Source: Flavobacterium nitrogenifigens
GTDB taxonomy: Bacteria > Bacteroidota > Bacteroidia > Flavobacteriales > Flavobacteriaceae
Direction of reading: 5' to 3'
DNA: 64,000 nucleotides
Assembly: GCF_003254565.1 (NCBI RefSeq)
Contig: NZ_QJRI01000180.1
Location: 186,001-250,000, forward strand
The notes under the pieces are model-generated. The model saw only the letters and a list, made by a program, of their open reading frames with translations. It was not told the origin of the DNA and did not search any database. Positions within the stretch are counted from its first letter, which is position 1. Every line of letters begins with the position of its first letter. This document shows, in pieces, positions 46,101-53,231 of this stretch. The translations under genes and the position numbers were made by a program.

Positions 46101-46685
46101 CGGGTTTTTCTCTTTGTGTTTTTCTAATCTTCTGAAAAGAATAGGATGGCACCAAGCCGGATTTGCGCCTGTAATTAAAAAAGTGTCAGCCAATTCAATA
46201 TCATCATAAGCAATGGGCACAGAATCTTCTCCGAAAGTTTTTTTATAACCCACAACTGCAGAACTCATGCAAAGTCTTGAGTTGGTGTCGATGTTGTTAG
46301 TTTTTAAAAAACCTTTAACGAGTTTGTTTACCAAATAATATTCTTCTGTTAAGCATTGTCCTGAAATATAAAATCCAACACTATCGGGACCGTGTTTTTT
46401 GATGATAGAAGAAAAAACCGCAGCGGCTCGATCGAGAGCAGTATCCCAGCTTACGCGTTCTAGAGGATAGGATTTGCTTCCTCGCATTTCAGGATATAAA
46501 ATTCTATCGGAAGTATCGTTGACTACGTAATGCAGGTTCATTCCTTTAGAACAAAGCATTCCTTTGTTTACAGGATGATCTTTGTCGCCCTCAACCATTA
46601 CGCCATTTTTAGCATCATTGGTCACGATTATGCCGCAGCCAACGCCGCAGTAGGAACAGGTAGTTTTGATCTTCGTAGTTTGCAT
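43167..46685 (-). CDS. nasA: Assimilatory nitrate reductase fused to a NirB-like flavoprotein
   Basis: 1172 residues. Part 1 (1-690) is a Mo-bisMGD reductase: C10, C13, C17 and C45 bind 4Fe-4S; C139 (SRLCMSSAVVG) is the expected Mo ligand; the TGQPNAMGGREVGGM segment is typical of NasA. Part 2 (about 700-1105) is a pyridine-nucleotide flavoprotein (IAIVGAGAASFRFI; VVIIGGGLLGLELAAALK). Part 3 (about 1110-1172) is a BFD-type 2Fe-2S domain (CSCSQ ... GCGSCK). The fusion could take electrons from NAD(P)H directly. It is cytoplasmic, and divergent from the Crp/Fnr gene with shared operators between. Confidence 0.93.
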   Translation of the reverse strand: MQTTKIKTTCSYCGVGCGIIVTNDAKNGVMVEGDKDHPVNKGMLCSKGMNLHYVVNDTSDRILYPEMRGSKSYPLERVSWDTALDRAAAVFSSIIKKHGPDSVGFYISGQCLTEEYYLVNKLVKGFLKTNNIDTNSRLCMSSAVVGYKKTFGEDSVPIAYDDIELADTFLITGANPAWCHPILFRRLEKHKEKNPKTKIICIDPRRTDTAAFADLHLQIIPGSDIILYHAIARRIIEKGYVDHDFVKNHAENFKQYKDLVLGTSLEKASKLCGISVNDIKLAADIIGKAKGFISLWAMGLNQSAVGVDKNTALLNLSLLTGQVGKPGSGPFSLTGQPNAMGGREVGGMATLLAAHKDIANPTHRKEVADFWGVDEISDKPGLTATEMFEALESGKMKAVWIICTNPLVSLPDSRRAEKALQNAKFVVVQDISHNADTAKFADLLLPAAGWLEKEGTMTNSERRISYLPKGINAPGEALPDIEILIRFAKKMNFNGFNFNSAEEVYKEHCALTKNTNIDISFLNYNRLKTEGTFQWPVPDYNHPGTPRLFTDKKFYTPSGKAIFNLPVSIENTSVQPNDEFPFILTTGRIRDQWHTMTKTGKVSRLLTHIPSPVLEINPIDAYKNDIKNGDIVTVTSKNGEVRVKAKVTDSIKEKVVFLPMHWGKQLENDLNRTNNLTNTVVDPISKEPDFKFTTVSIKKYVKPFQKIAIVGAGAASFRFIQNYREFNSTDEIIVFSNEMNPFYNRVLLPEYMTGEFTWEQLLKVKDGETFNKLKITMKAGVAIEKLDPKQKTIIDSHGETHTFDSLILATGSRPFIPENAQLHLPGRFTVRRKEDADRLKKHLDNTNLPPEEQHVVIIGGGLLGLELAAALKHKKVKTTIIQRASRLMERQLDLISSKLLAEEVQLRDIQIYFDNEVSTVFETDNPNEIEIALKSGKIITANAIVYTIGTIPNIEIARESGLSCGRGVRVNQYLQTSNPDIFAIGEIAEFDNKLFGITSAAEEQADILANFLAGDISSYYKGSILMNILKLEDINLCSIGDITIPENDDSYEEIVFADLKKRYYKKCIVKDDLLVGAILMGDKNEFAEFKTMIESKIELSDKRNTLLRGSSDAKPVLGKLVCSCSQVGAGNIEETIKSGVNDFTELCKNTGAGLGCGSCKTEVKEILAKCKV

Positions 46686-46733
46686 TTAGTGTTCTATTTA
46701 GAGATACTACTTTTAGTTAATAGTCTGACTTTA

Positions 46734-46806
46734 CAAAAGTACTTATGCAAAAATAAGTATTTTTACGTATTAATACGTATTTTTTAGATTTATTTTTTTA
46801 CTTTTG
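46734..46806. promoter_or_regulatory. Shared operator/promoter region between nasA and crp
   Basis: Three half-sites are spaced exactly ten bases apart: TAAGTA (46754), TACGTA (46764) and TACGTA (46774), giving two overlapping TA(A/C)GTA-N4-TAC(T/G)TA palindromes. Toward nasA lie two -7 boxes on the minus strand, TATTTTTG (46755-46748) and TACTTTTG (46741-46734). For the latter box the outer palindrome is centred near -41.5. Toward crp, TACTTTTG at 46799-46806 is an exact -7 box. This suggests co-regulation and autoregulation. Confidence 0.65.
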
Positions 46807-46861
46807 ATGGAAATAAATGAGGAACAACAAATTAGTTTTTAATTGCTTAAAATTAGAACTC

Positions 46862-47566
46862 ATGAAAGAAGAACAAACTGTATGTTATTCCTGTACAAAT
46901 GAGAATTGTTTTATAAAGAAACATCTGCATTTAGAGCAGATGACGAGTTACATATCTAAAAAACAAAATATTATCTGTAAAAAATCGGATCAATTTATTA
47001 CTGAAGGGGCGCCTTTGCAGGGGCTTTATTTTATTTGCAAAGGAAAAGCAAAAACAGTAAAAACTGGAATTAACGGTCGCGAACAAATTGTTCGTCTAAC
47101 TAAAAATGGAGATATCATTGGTTTCCGCGGATTTGGAACAAGTAAAAAATACTTAATTGGGGCTTATGCGCTTGAAGATACGGTCTTGTGTAATTTCAGT
47201 AACGAAACCATGCGCGAAATTTTACAGCATGTTCCTGAGTTTACGTACGCTTTAATGCTTTTTTATGCCGAAGAATTAAATAAAAGTGAAAATAATATCC
47301 GCAAGATTGCGCACATGAATGTTCGTGAGCGTGTAATTGATTTACTGCTTTATATTCATCGCAAATTCGGACAAACGAATGGTTTGATTGATATTGAGCT
47401 TTCGCGAAAAGAAATTGCCGATTTTGCAGGAACCACAGAAGAACAGGCAATACGTATTTTGTCAAGTCTTAAAAAAGAAGCATTGATTAAAACGGAAGGA
47501 AAGCGTGTTGGGATTTTGGAAGTTTCAACATTGCGATCTGAAATTATGGAGCATAAGTATTTTTAA
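46862..47566 (+). CDS. Crp/Fnr-family regulator with N-terminal cysteine motif
   Basis: 234 residues from the chosen start. An upstream in-frame ATG at 46817 would add 15 residues but lies only about 7 bases after the inferred transcription start. C8, C11 and C16 form CX2CX4C, close to the iron-sulfur site of oxygen-sensing FNR; C39 or a later Cys could be the fourth ligand. A cyclic-nucleotide-type barrel (about 30-140) and winged helix (about 160-230) follow. In the recognition helix TEEQAIRILSSLKKE, the FNR pattern ExxSR becomes ExxIR, in keeping with a non-FNR operator. Probably regulates the nitrate genes. Confidence 0.85.
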   Translation: MKEEQTVCYSCTNENCFIKKHLHLEQMTSYISKKQNIICKKSDQFITEGAPLQGLYFICKGKAKTVKTGINGREQIVRLTKNGDIIGFRGFGTSKKYLIGAYALEDTVLCNFSNETMREILQHVPEFTYALMLFYAEELNKSENNIRKIAHMNVRERVIDLLLYIHRKFGQTNGLIDIELSRKEIADFAGTTEEQAIRILSSLKKEALIKTEGKRVGILEVSTLRSEIMEHKYF

Positions 47567-47602
47567 GGTTCTAAGTTGCTAAGATACTAAGATGCTAAGG
47601 TT
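47566..47602. repeat. Solo GCTAAGAT-family repeat arm
   Basis: Sequence AAGGTTCTAAGTTGCTAAGA and following bases directly after the crp stop match the arms at 3690-3857. Confidence 0.7.
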
Positions 47603-47649
47603 TCTGATTGTAGAGACGCACTGAAATGTGCTAATGATTTATGGAAAGC

Positions 47650-47967
47650 TTATTTTGTACGCTTAAGTTTTACAGGGTTTTGTCTTGTATCAAAAACAGC
47701 AGCAATTTGGATTTGCTTATTTTCTTTGTCTACACTATATATAATTTTGTAATTTTTGCAGACTAAATAATGATACTCCTTTTCTCTGTCAAGCAAAAGT
47801 TCTTCGATTTGAGTTGAAAAATTGTTGGAAATGAGTTTACTTGGCTCAGGAATTATTTCTTTAATAATTTTTTTAGCGACTCTGATTCCTGCTTTATGGA
47901 GATAATAGTCGTGGATTTTATCAAGTTCATTTTCTGCAAACTGTGACCAGACAATTTTTAATTTTAT
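47650..47967 (-). CDS. RelE/ParE-type toxin with no standard start codon
   Basis: A 105-codon frame (KIVWSQFAENELDKIHDYYL ... YKIIYSVDKENKQIQIAAVFDTRQNP) has the fold signature of ParE/RelE toxins and overlaps the antitoxin stop by one base (TAATA). No ATG, GTG or TTG precedes the conserved region in frame; the position where homologues would begin has ATA (47967-47965) or, later, ATT. It may therefore start at ATA with poor efficiency, depend on coupled translation, or be silenced. The frame is otherwise intact. Confidence 0.7.
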   Translation of the reverse strand: MKLKIVWSQFAENELDKIHDYYLHKAGIRVAKKIIKEIIPEPSKLISNNFSTQIEELLLDREKEYHYLVCKNYKIIYSVDKENKQIQIAAVFDTRQNPVKLKRTK

Positions 47968-48200
47968 TACTTGTATTTTTCTAAAAGCTGAGAAGTCGTT
48001 TTATATCTTCCGTTTTTAAAATCATTTTCAGATAGGTCTATTCTATTATTAAACTCTTCAATAGACATTGGATTTAAAAAATCATTATCATCGACATTGC
48101 GTTTGCTTTTTAGTAAATTTTCGAGCTGAGAAATCAATTCTTCGCTCTGAATTTTTAAAAACTCTTGTACAAATTCTATTTTTCTAGTTTGTAAATCCAT
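47967..48200 (-). CDS. Antitoxin of the RelE/ParE pair
   Basis: 77 residues from MDLQTRKIEFVQEFLKIQ; a longer frame to 48281 reads into the flanking repeat and is not protein-like. Helical N-terminal part and an acidic stretch (IEEFNNRIDLSENDFKNGRYKTTSQLLEKYK) typical of antitoxins paired with ParE-type toxins. It probably neutralises the toxin and may bind its own promoter. Confidence 0.8.
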   Translation of the reverse strand: MDLQTRKIEFVQEFLKIQSEELISQLENLLKSKRNVDDNDFLNPMSIEEFNNRIDLSENDFKNGRYKTTSQLLEKYK

Positions 48201-48307
48201 GACATTGAATATTTTTTCAAATTTACGAATTATCTTCCAAGAGAATATTTTTTTTGAGGTGTTTTTTGTAGAGACACACAACAGTGCGTCTCTACATCGA
48301 GTATAAT

Positions 48308-48928
48308 TTATTTTTTCCTGCCAACGAACCGAATTACAGAACCTGTTCCGTTATGGAATAAACCTTCGCTGAGTTCGATTTCTTTTTCTTCTAATTCTAG
48401 AATTTCATAATTTGGGAAATCAGCTTTGATTTCTTCTATCGAAAACAAAGACTCAATATCTTTTGGTCCGCCGACTTTTTCATTTTTGGTTACATATTCT
48501 AAATGCTTTTTACTGAAAGCTTCAAAAATGATAATGCCGTTTTTGCGTAATAATGTATTTAATTGTTGATGAATTTCCGATTTAATTTCTGCCGGAAAAT
48601 GTGCATAAATTAAAGCAATTGCATCAAATTGTTCTGCTTCGAAATCAAGAGTTTCCAGTTCGCCAACTTGATAATCAATTGAAACATCATTTGCTTCTGC
48701 AAGTTTTAGGGCTTTATTTCTTCCTTCTTCACTAATATCAAAAGCAGAAACGTTCCATCCTAGTTTCGCAGCAAAAATCGCATTTCGTCCTTCGCCTTCG
48801 GCAGGAAAAAGAATGGTACCAGGTTGTAGTTTTTCAATTTGTTCTTTTAAGTAATTGTTGGGTTCTTCGCCGTATGCAAATTCTTCGCTTTTGTAACGGT
48901 CATCCCAACGCTGAGTCCAGTTGTTCAT
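48308..48928 (-). CDS. Class I SAM-dependent methyltransferase
   Basis: 206 residues. SAM-binding motif I reads TILFPAEGEGRNAIFAAKLGWNVSAFDIS (about 36-64), with later LETLDFEAEQFDAIALIYAHFP. The N-terminus WTQRWDDRYKSEEFAYGEEPN resembles the TehB/thiopurine-methyltransferase-like group. The substrate is unknown. It ends 12 bases downstream of the right repeat of the toxin-antitoxin module and starts 3 bases after the EEP-family gene, so the latter two are an operon. Confidence 0.88.
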   Translation of the reverse strand: MNNWTQRWDDRYKSEEFAYGEEPNNYLKEQIEKLQPGTILFPAEGEGRNAIFAAKLGWNVSAFDISEEGRNKALKLAEANDVSIDYQVGELETLDFEAEQFDAIALIYAHFPAEIKSEIHQQLNTLLRKNGIIIFEAFSKKHLEYVTKNEKVGGPKDIESLFSIEEIKADFPNYEILELEEKEIELSEGLFHNGTGSVIRFVGRKK

Positions 48929-48931
48929 GGT

Positions 48932-49645
48932 TTATATATTGAATTTAATTATTAAAGGTTTGTGGTCGCTATACAAAGTCCAATCTTTGTAACTTCCGAC
49001 TTCGACGCTTTCTAAAACTTCCATAAAATCAGTTGAAGCAAAGCAATAATCAATATGATAAGGCTTATTTTCTTTTTTATGAAGGTATAAAGTAGGGTGT
49101 TCTTCTTTACCTTGAATTTGATTGAAGTATTTATGATAGGTGCTAAAAATATTTTTTTCGGCTAATTTATTTACCACAGTGGTATGATTTCCTTCTCTTC
49201 GTGGTTTATCCCAAATCGTGTTGCTGTTAAAATCTCCAATTAAAATGGTTTTAGGTTCTTTGATCAAATCTTCATAAAAATGAATTGCTTTCCAGATCTG
49301 AGTTACATAAGCACCGTCTTTATCCGCAGGATTATTTGCCCAAATGGCAAATAAAGTAAAGTCAATTTTTCCGCCTGTTACGGCAATTGGTAGGATATTT
49401 TTGAAATCTGGATTGTGGCAATCTAATAATTGAAACCGATAATTACTATAAGAAAACACGCCAAGTCCTTTATGCGGATTTGTGCCGTACCAAAGAATGT
49501 CGTTTGGTGTTTGTATTTCAGTTGGGAATTTTAGCTTTTCAGGACTTTCACACTCAGAAATTACGACAATATCAGGATTATGAGCTAGAATGAATTCTGC
49601 TTTTTTTCTGAATGCCATGTTGCAATTCCAAGTGATGATTTTCAT
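48932..49645 (-). CDS. Endonuclease/exonuclease/phosphatase-family protein
   Basis: 237 residues from MKIITWNCNMAFRKK (upstream nine residues not needed). The EEP signature is present: TWNCN at the start, VVISECESPE (metal Glu), LIGDFNSNTIW (Asp-x-Asn) and a final SDHKPL (catalytic His). No signal peptide. Acts on DNA, a nucleotide or a phosphoester; which one cannot be told. Confidence 0.88.
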   Translation of the reverse strand: MKIITWNCNMAFRKKAEFILAHNPDIVVISECESPEKLKFPTEIQTPNDILWYGTNPHKGLGVFSYSNYRFQLLDCHNPDFKNILPIAVTGGKIDFTLFAIWANNPADKDGAYVTQIWKAIHFYEDLIKEPKTILIGDFNSNTIWDKPRREGNHTTVVNKLAEKNIFSTYHKYFNQIQGKEEHPTLYLHKKENKPYHIDYCFASTDFMEVLESVEVGSYKDWTLYSDHKPLIIKFNI

Positions 49646-49717
49646 TTGAAAATTAAATTGTTTCTCACTCAAATATAGCGATTAATGAGGAGGTTTTTTT
49701 GATCGATCAAAAAAAAA

Positions 49718-49745
49718 TACCCTTTCTCAAAATAGAAAAAGGGCA
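49718..49745 (-). terminator. Intrinsic terminator
   Basis: Stem CCCTTT(C)T / AGAAAAAGGG; on the minus strand it is followed by TATTTTTTTT. It ends the 121-residue gene. A near-copy lies at 50215-50246. Confidence 0.8.
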
Positions 49746-49771
49746 GTTTGTATATTTAAATTTCTTTAATC

Positions 49772-50137
49772 TTAACCAACAAATTTTGTCTCTCCGCTGT
49801 TAATGTCTATTTCAGCAAAATTGTGTTTTCCGATTACGATAAGCAGTTTGTCTGAGTTGTAACCAACATATCTAATTTCAGGTTCTCCTTTTTTAGGTTT
49901 TCCGCAGATAGAAATTACATTGGTTTGCCATTTCAATTTTTTTCTTTTGTAGGCAGAAATAGTTTGCAGATCATTTTCAACATAATAAACTATGTTGTTT
50001 TTTTTGATTCCTCTTTTTTGCGTTTTGGCAAAGTTAATTTCTGAGTTTTTCGAAATTAAGGCATCATCGTATTTTTGGGCAATACCTGTTTGCGTGACAA
50101 TAAAAGTCAGCAATGACAATTTTAGAAATGGTTTCAT
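49772..50137 (-). CDS. Small secreted protein of unknown function
   Basis: 121 residues with a signal peptide to about 20 (TQTGIAQ). The mature part is basic with alternating beta-like segments (KNNIVYYVENDLQTISAYKRKKLKWQTNVISIC ... KLLIVIGKHNFAEIDI). No family is recognised. It is single, with its own terminator, between the EEP gene and the porin. Confidence 0.7.
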   Translation of the reverse strand: MKPFLKLSLLTFIVTQTGIAQKYDDALISKNSEINFAKTQKRGIKKNNIVYYVENDLQTISAYKRKKLKWQTNVISICGKPKKGEPEIRYVGYNSDKLLIVIGKHNFAEIDINSGETKFVG

Positions 50138-50214
50138 TTGGATAGAATTGGGGGTTCATAATCGTTTCAAATATAAATAATTAAACTATAATTTACATTG
50201 TTATTAAATAAAAA

Positions 50215-50246
50215 AATACCCTTTTCCAGAAATAGAAAAAGGGTAA
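50215..50246 (-). terminator. Intrinsic terminator after the porin gene
   Basis: Stem ACCCTTTTTCTA / TAGAAAAAGGGT around CAGAAA-type loop, with a T-rich tail on the minus strand. Almost the same hairpin as 49718-49745. Confidence 0.8.
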
Positions 50247-50273
50247 AATATTTGGGCTAGTTTTAAATAAAAA

Positions 50274-51551
50274 TTATTTTTTCCAGCTAAAAATTTTCGG
50301 ATCAACAGATATCATTAACCACGCCCAATTATTAGTATGGCTTGTGTCTCCACCTTTTACAAATTCCATTGCTTTAGATCCAAACATTTGAGAGTAACCT
50401 CCAGTTACGGTTATGTTTTTCTTGAAATTATATCCAAAAGTGGCGTCAATCTCTGTTCCTAAGTAAGAATCCATTTTTTCGTTAAGCGGAACATTTACTA
50501 CATCAGCAGCTGTTAAAAACATGTGTGGAATTAAAGCAAATTGCCATTTGTTTACATTATAGTTTAGTTTGATAAAGGCATCTTGTAAACCATAGCTATT
50601 GGTGTAATTTCCAACATAAAAATAATCCATATAACCGTTAAATCCGTGGTTGGTTCCAAAAAGGGGATTAAAAGATTTTATTACCGTACTTCCATCATTT
50701 GAAGATTTTCCAGATAAAAATTCGTAACCTAAATCTAGTTTAAAAGCTTCTGTTATGTTATACCCTAAATTGGCAGCAGCATTCCAAGCGCTCACTTGAT
50801 GATCGTTACTTTTTCCAGTTTGTCCATATACCCAGAAACTGGTGTCTAATTTGCCTTTTTTATAAGTCACATAAGGTCCAAAAGTTTGCTTATAATCTAC
50901 TAGAATTTTACTCTCTGGAGTATTTGGATTACGCGTATATTCGTATCCCGTATTCAATGCTAAAAAGCTTGCGCCTAAATTTTCGTTGAATTGATTGTGG
51001 TACCAAGCATATTGCATGGTTTTGTACATATTAGGGACAGTATAAGCTGTTTGAACAAGATTTTCAGCATCTGAATTGTATGCACCTCCAAAATCTAATT
51101 TTTGAGTTTCATTATGAAAAGAAACTATTAACGCGTCATGGCTTTGTCCTTGCTGTGCCCAATCCAATCCTCCAAGGATACGCTGATTATCGTAAGAAAG
51201 CACTTGACGTCCCATTCTGGCGCTCCATTTTTCAGTAAAATTATATTGTGCCCAAGCTTCAAAAACTGCTACTCCATTTTTATCGGAAGTAGTTGTCGTT
51301 GGTACATCTCCCCAAGTTCTGGTATTTTGTAAACTCAGTTTTACGATTAAATCCTCTTGTTTGTAATTAATGCCTAAACGAGAGCGTTGTGAAATTTGCG
51401 ATGTTCCTTCTTGGCCGTATTGCAACGGTTGTTTGTAACCGTTTCGATATTCAAATCGGGGCCTAATTTGTAGGTTTACATCTAATTCTTGGGCTTGTAT
51501 TTCAAAACTTAATCCTACGATAAGTATTAAAATTAGTTTAAGTTTTTTCAT
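50274..51551 (-). CDS. Alginate-export-type outer-membrane porin
   Basis: 425 residues with a signal peptide to about 20. The rest is amphipathic beta-strands with frequent aromatic girdles (RPRFEYRNGYKQPLQYGQ, MGRQVLSYDNQRILGGLDW) of the alginate-export (AlgE-like) porin family. In Bacteroidota such porins occur with nitrate genes; here the gene lies beside the third narK paralogue and carries the same ATGA-N6-TCAT motif upstream as narK paralogue 2. It may admit nitrate or another anion through the outer membrane. Confidence 0.85.
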   Translation of the reverse strand: MKKLKLILILIVGLSFEIQAQELDVNLQIRPRFEYRNGYKQPLQYGQEGTSQISQRSRLGINYKQEDLIVKLSLQNTRTWGDVPTTTTSDKNGVAVFEAWAQYNFTEKWSARMGRQVLSYDNQRILGGLDWAQQGQSHDALIVSFHNETQKLDFGGAYNSDAENLVQTAYTVPNMYKTMQYAWYHNQFNENLGASFLALNTGYEYTRNPNTPESKILVDYKQTFGPYVTYKKGKLDTSFWVYGQTGKSNDHQVSAWNAAANLGYNITEAFKLDLGYEFLSGKSSNDGSTVIKSFNPLFGTNHGFNGYMDYFYVGNYTNSYGLQDAFIKLNYNVNKWQFALIPHMFLTAADVVNVPLNEKMDSYLGTEIDATFGYNFKKNITVTGGYSQMFGSKAMEFVKGGDTSHTNNWAWLMISVDPKIFSWKK

Positions 51552-51605
51552 AAAATTATTAGGTTTTTATCGAAAGTAAATTTATAAGAAAAAGCCATGT
51601 GTTTT

Positions 51606-51621
51606 TATGACTGAGATCATA
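51606..51621. promoter_or_regulatory. Candidate Crp/Fnr-type operator of the porin gene
   Basis: TATGA-CTGAGA-TCATA, core ATGA-N6-TCAT. Its centre is about 40 bases before the start inferred from a near -7 box (TAAATTTA on the minus strand, 51584-51577), the same offset as at narK paralogue 2. Confidence 0.4.
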
Positions 51622-51646
51622 TTTCTAATTTTTTTTTAATCTAAGT

Positions 51647-53131
51647 CTAATATGCAGGCTCTAATTTTGCCTCGCTTACTTTAACTCGTTTTTCCTTAGA
51701 TAGTTGTGTTATAGTGTAATGCATCCAAACTAGGCAGGCAGTTGAAAAGATTAGAATGAAAATCCATGAACTTGACCAGATTCCGGTTGCAGTCAGCAAA
51801 TATCCGAAGATGATAGGACCGAAAAATCCACCTAAACCTCCAATCATTCCGACCATTCCGCCCACAACGCCAACTTCTTTTGGAAAATATTCTGGAATGT
51901 GTTTGTAAACTGCTGCTTTACCGATTCCCCAAGAAATTCCAATTAGAATTACCAGAATCAAAAATACCCACATGTTAGCATCAAATTTAATAACGGTAAC
52001 ACCTTTGGCTATCAGTTCTTTTTTAGCAACACTTTGATTGTGGGCTACTACAACATTTTGCCAGCTGGTAGAAGTTGGGAAAATGGCATTTTCGTTAGTA
52101 TTGGCTGTTTTTTGTACAATTGGATATTCTTTGTCTCCAATTTTTACTGTTTTATCACTAATCTCGTTAACAACACCTTTTTTAGCTGCTAAGATTCCTG
52201 GTCCCGAAGTTGTAATTTCCATTTTAGGAATTGATAATAATGCACTTAAAATTACTGAAGAACCCAAAACCCAGTACATTACTTTTCTAGCTCCGAATTT
52301 ATCTGATAAATAGCCTCCAAAAGCTCTAATAACACCAGAAGGTAAACTAAACATAGTAGCAAATAAACCTCCCATAACTAAACTGGTTTGGTACACATTC
52401 ATGAAATTTGGCAATAACCATTGAGAGTACGCAACAAAACATCCGAAAACTAAGAAGTAATAAGCTCCAAAACGCCATACTCTCTGCGATTTTAGAGGCG
52501 TAAGCATTTGAGATATAGTTTTACCGTTGCTTTCTATTTTTTTGTTTTGAGCGAAAATTAAAAACGCAACACCAATCACTACCAATGAAATAGCATAAAT
52601 AACAGGCAGTACTTTCCAGCCATTTTGCGGATCGCCGATAGAGAAATGATTTAATAGTGAAGGTGCTAAAAACGTTGTAATAGCTGCACCGGCATTTCCC
52701 ATTCCGAAAATTCCCAAAGCGCGTCCTTGCCATTCTTTTGGATACCAGATTGAAGTATAACCAATTCCTACTGCAAAACTCGTCCCAACCATTCCGAAGA
52801 AGAAACTAAGTACGGCAAACATGAAAAAGCTGTCAGCATAAGGAAGAAGGAAAAGCGGAATTGAACTTAGAAGCAGTAAAAGTGAAAAAACATATTTTCC
52901 GCCAAATTTATCCGTCAAGATTCCGATTGGCAAACGCATGATTGATCCAGTTAAGATTGGAATACCTAAAAGCCATCCGACTTGAATAACATCCCAATGG
53001 AAAATTCCATTATCAACTAAAAAGGTTACTAGAACCCCGTTTAATGTCCAACAGGCAAAACACACTGTAAATGCCAATGTGTTCAAAAATAAAATTTTGT
53101 GTGACTGCGATAGTGAGTTTGTATTTTTCAT
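51647..53131 (-). CDS. NarK-like MFS nitrate/nitrite transporter, paralogue 3
   Basis: 494 residues. Very similar to the two plus-strand paralogues, with the same helices and the same periplasmic insert (GVVNEISDKTVKIGDKEYPI ... HNQSVAKKELIAKG). It lies between the porin and the two-component regulator. A TACGTA-N4-TACGTA palindrome (53210-53225) and a wide AGTACTTA/TAAGTACT pair (53132-53164) lie upstream. Having three copies in one region suggests different affinity or timing. Confidence 0.92.
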   Translation of the reverse strand: MKNTNSLSQSHKILFLNTLAFTVCFACWTLNGVLVTFLVDNGIFHWDVIQVGWLLGIPILTGSIMRLPIGILTDKFGGKYVFSLLLLLSSIPLFLLPYADSFFMFAVLSFFFGMVGTSFAVGIGYTSIWYPKEWQGRALGIFGMGNAGAAITTFLAPSLLNHFSIGDPQNGWKVLPVIYAISLVVIGVAFLIFAQNKKIESNGKTISQMLTPLKSQRVWRFGAYYFLVFGCFVAYSQWLLPNFMNVYQTSLVMGGLFATMFSLPSGVIRAFGGYLSDKFGARKVMYWVLGSSVILSALLSIPKMEITTSGPGILAAKKGVVNEISDKTVKIGDKEYPIVQKTANTNENAIFPTSTSWQNVVVAHNQSVAKKELIAKGVTVIKFDANMWVFLILVILIGISWGIGKAAVYKHIPEYFPKEVGVVGGMVGMIGGLGGFFGPIIFGYLLTATGIWSSSWIFILIFSTACLVWMHYTITQLSKEKRVKVSEAKLEPAY

Positions 53132-53209
53132 AGTACTTATTATTTTTATGTAAAAGTAAGTACTACAACTTAGTAAAAACCTGCTAAAACGCAGTTTTTG
53201 AAAAATAAT

Positions 53210-53225
53210 TACGTATTTATACGTA
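53210..53225. promoter_or_regulatory. Palindromic operator upstream of narK paralogue 3
   Basis: TACGTATTTATACGTA, a perfect match to TA(A/C)GTA-N4-TAC(T/G)TA, 79 bases before the start codon. No exact -7 box directly follows it, unlike at moeA, nasA and nirB. Confidence 0.55.
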
Positions 53226-53231
53226 TCTTTT

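Larger units (their letters stand above)
47609..48296. repeat. 15-bp inverted repeats flanking the toxin-antitoxin pair
   Basis: TGTAGAGACGCACTG at 47609-47623 and its perfect complement at 48282-48296 bracket the two genes. The right copy also forms a local hairpin with GTAGAGAC at 48268-48275. No transposase is present, and no target duplication was seen. Confidence 0.6.
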
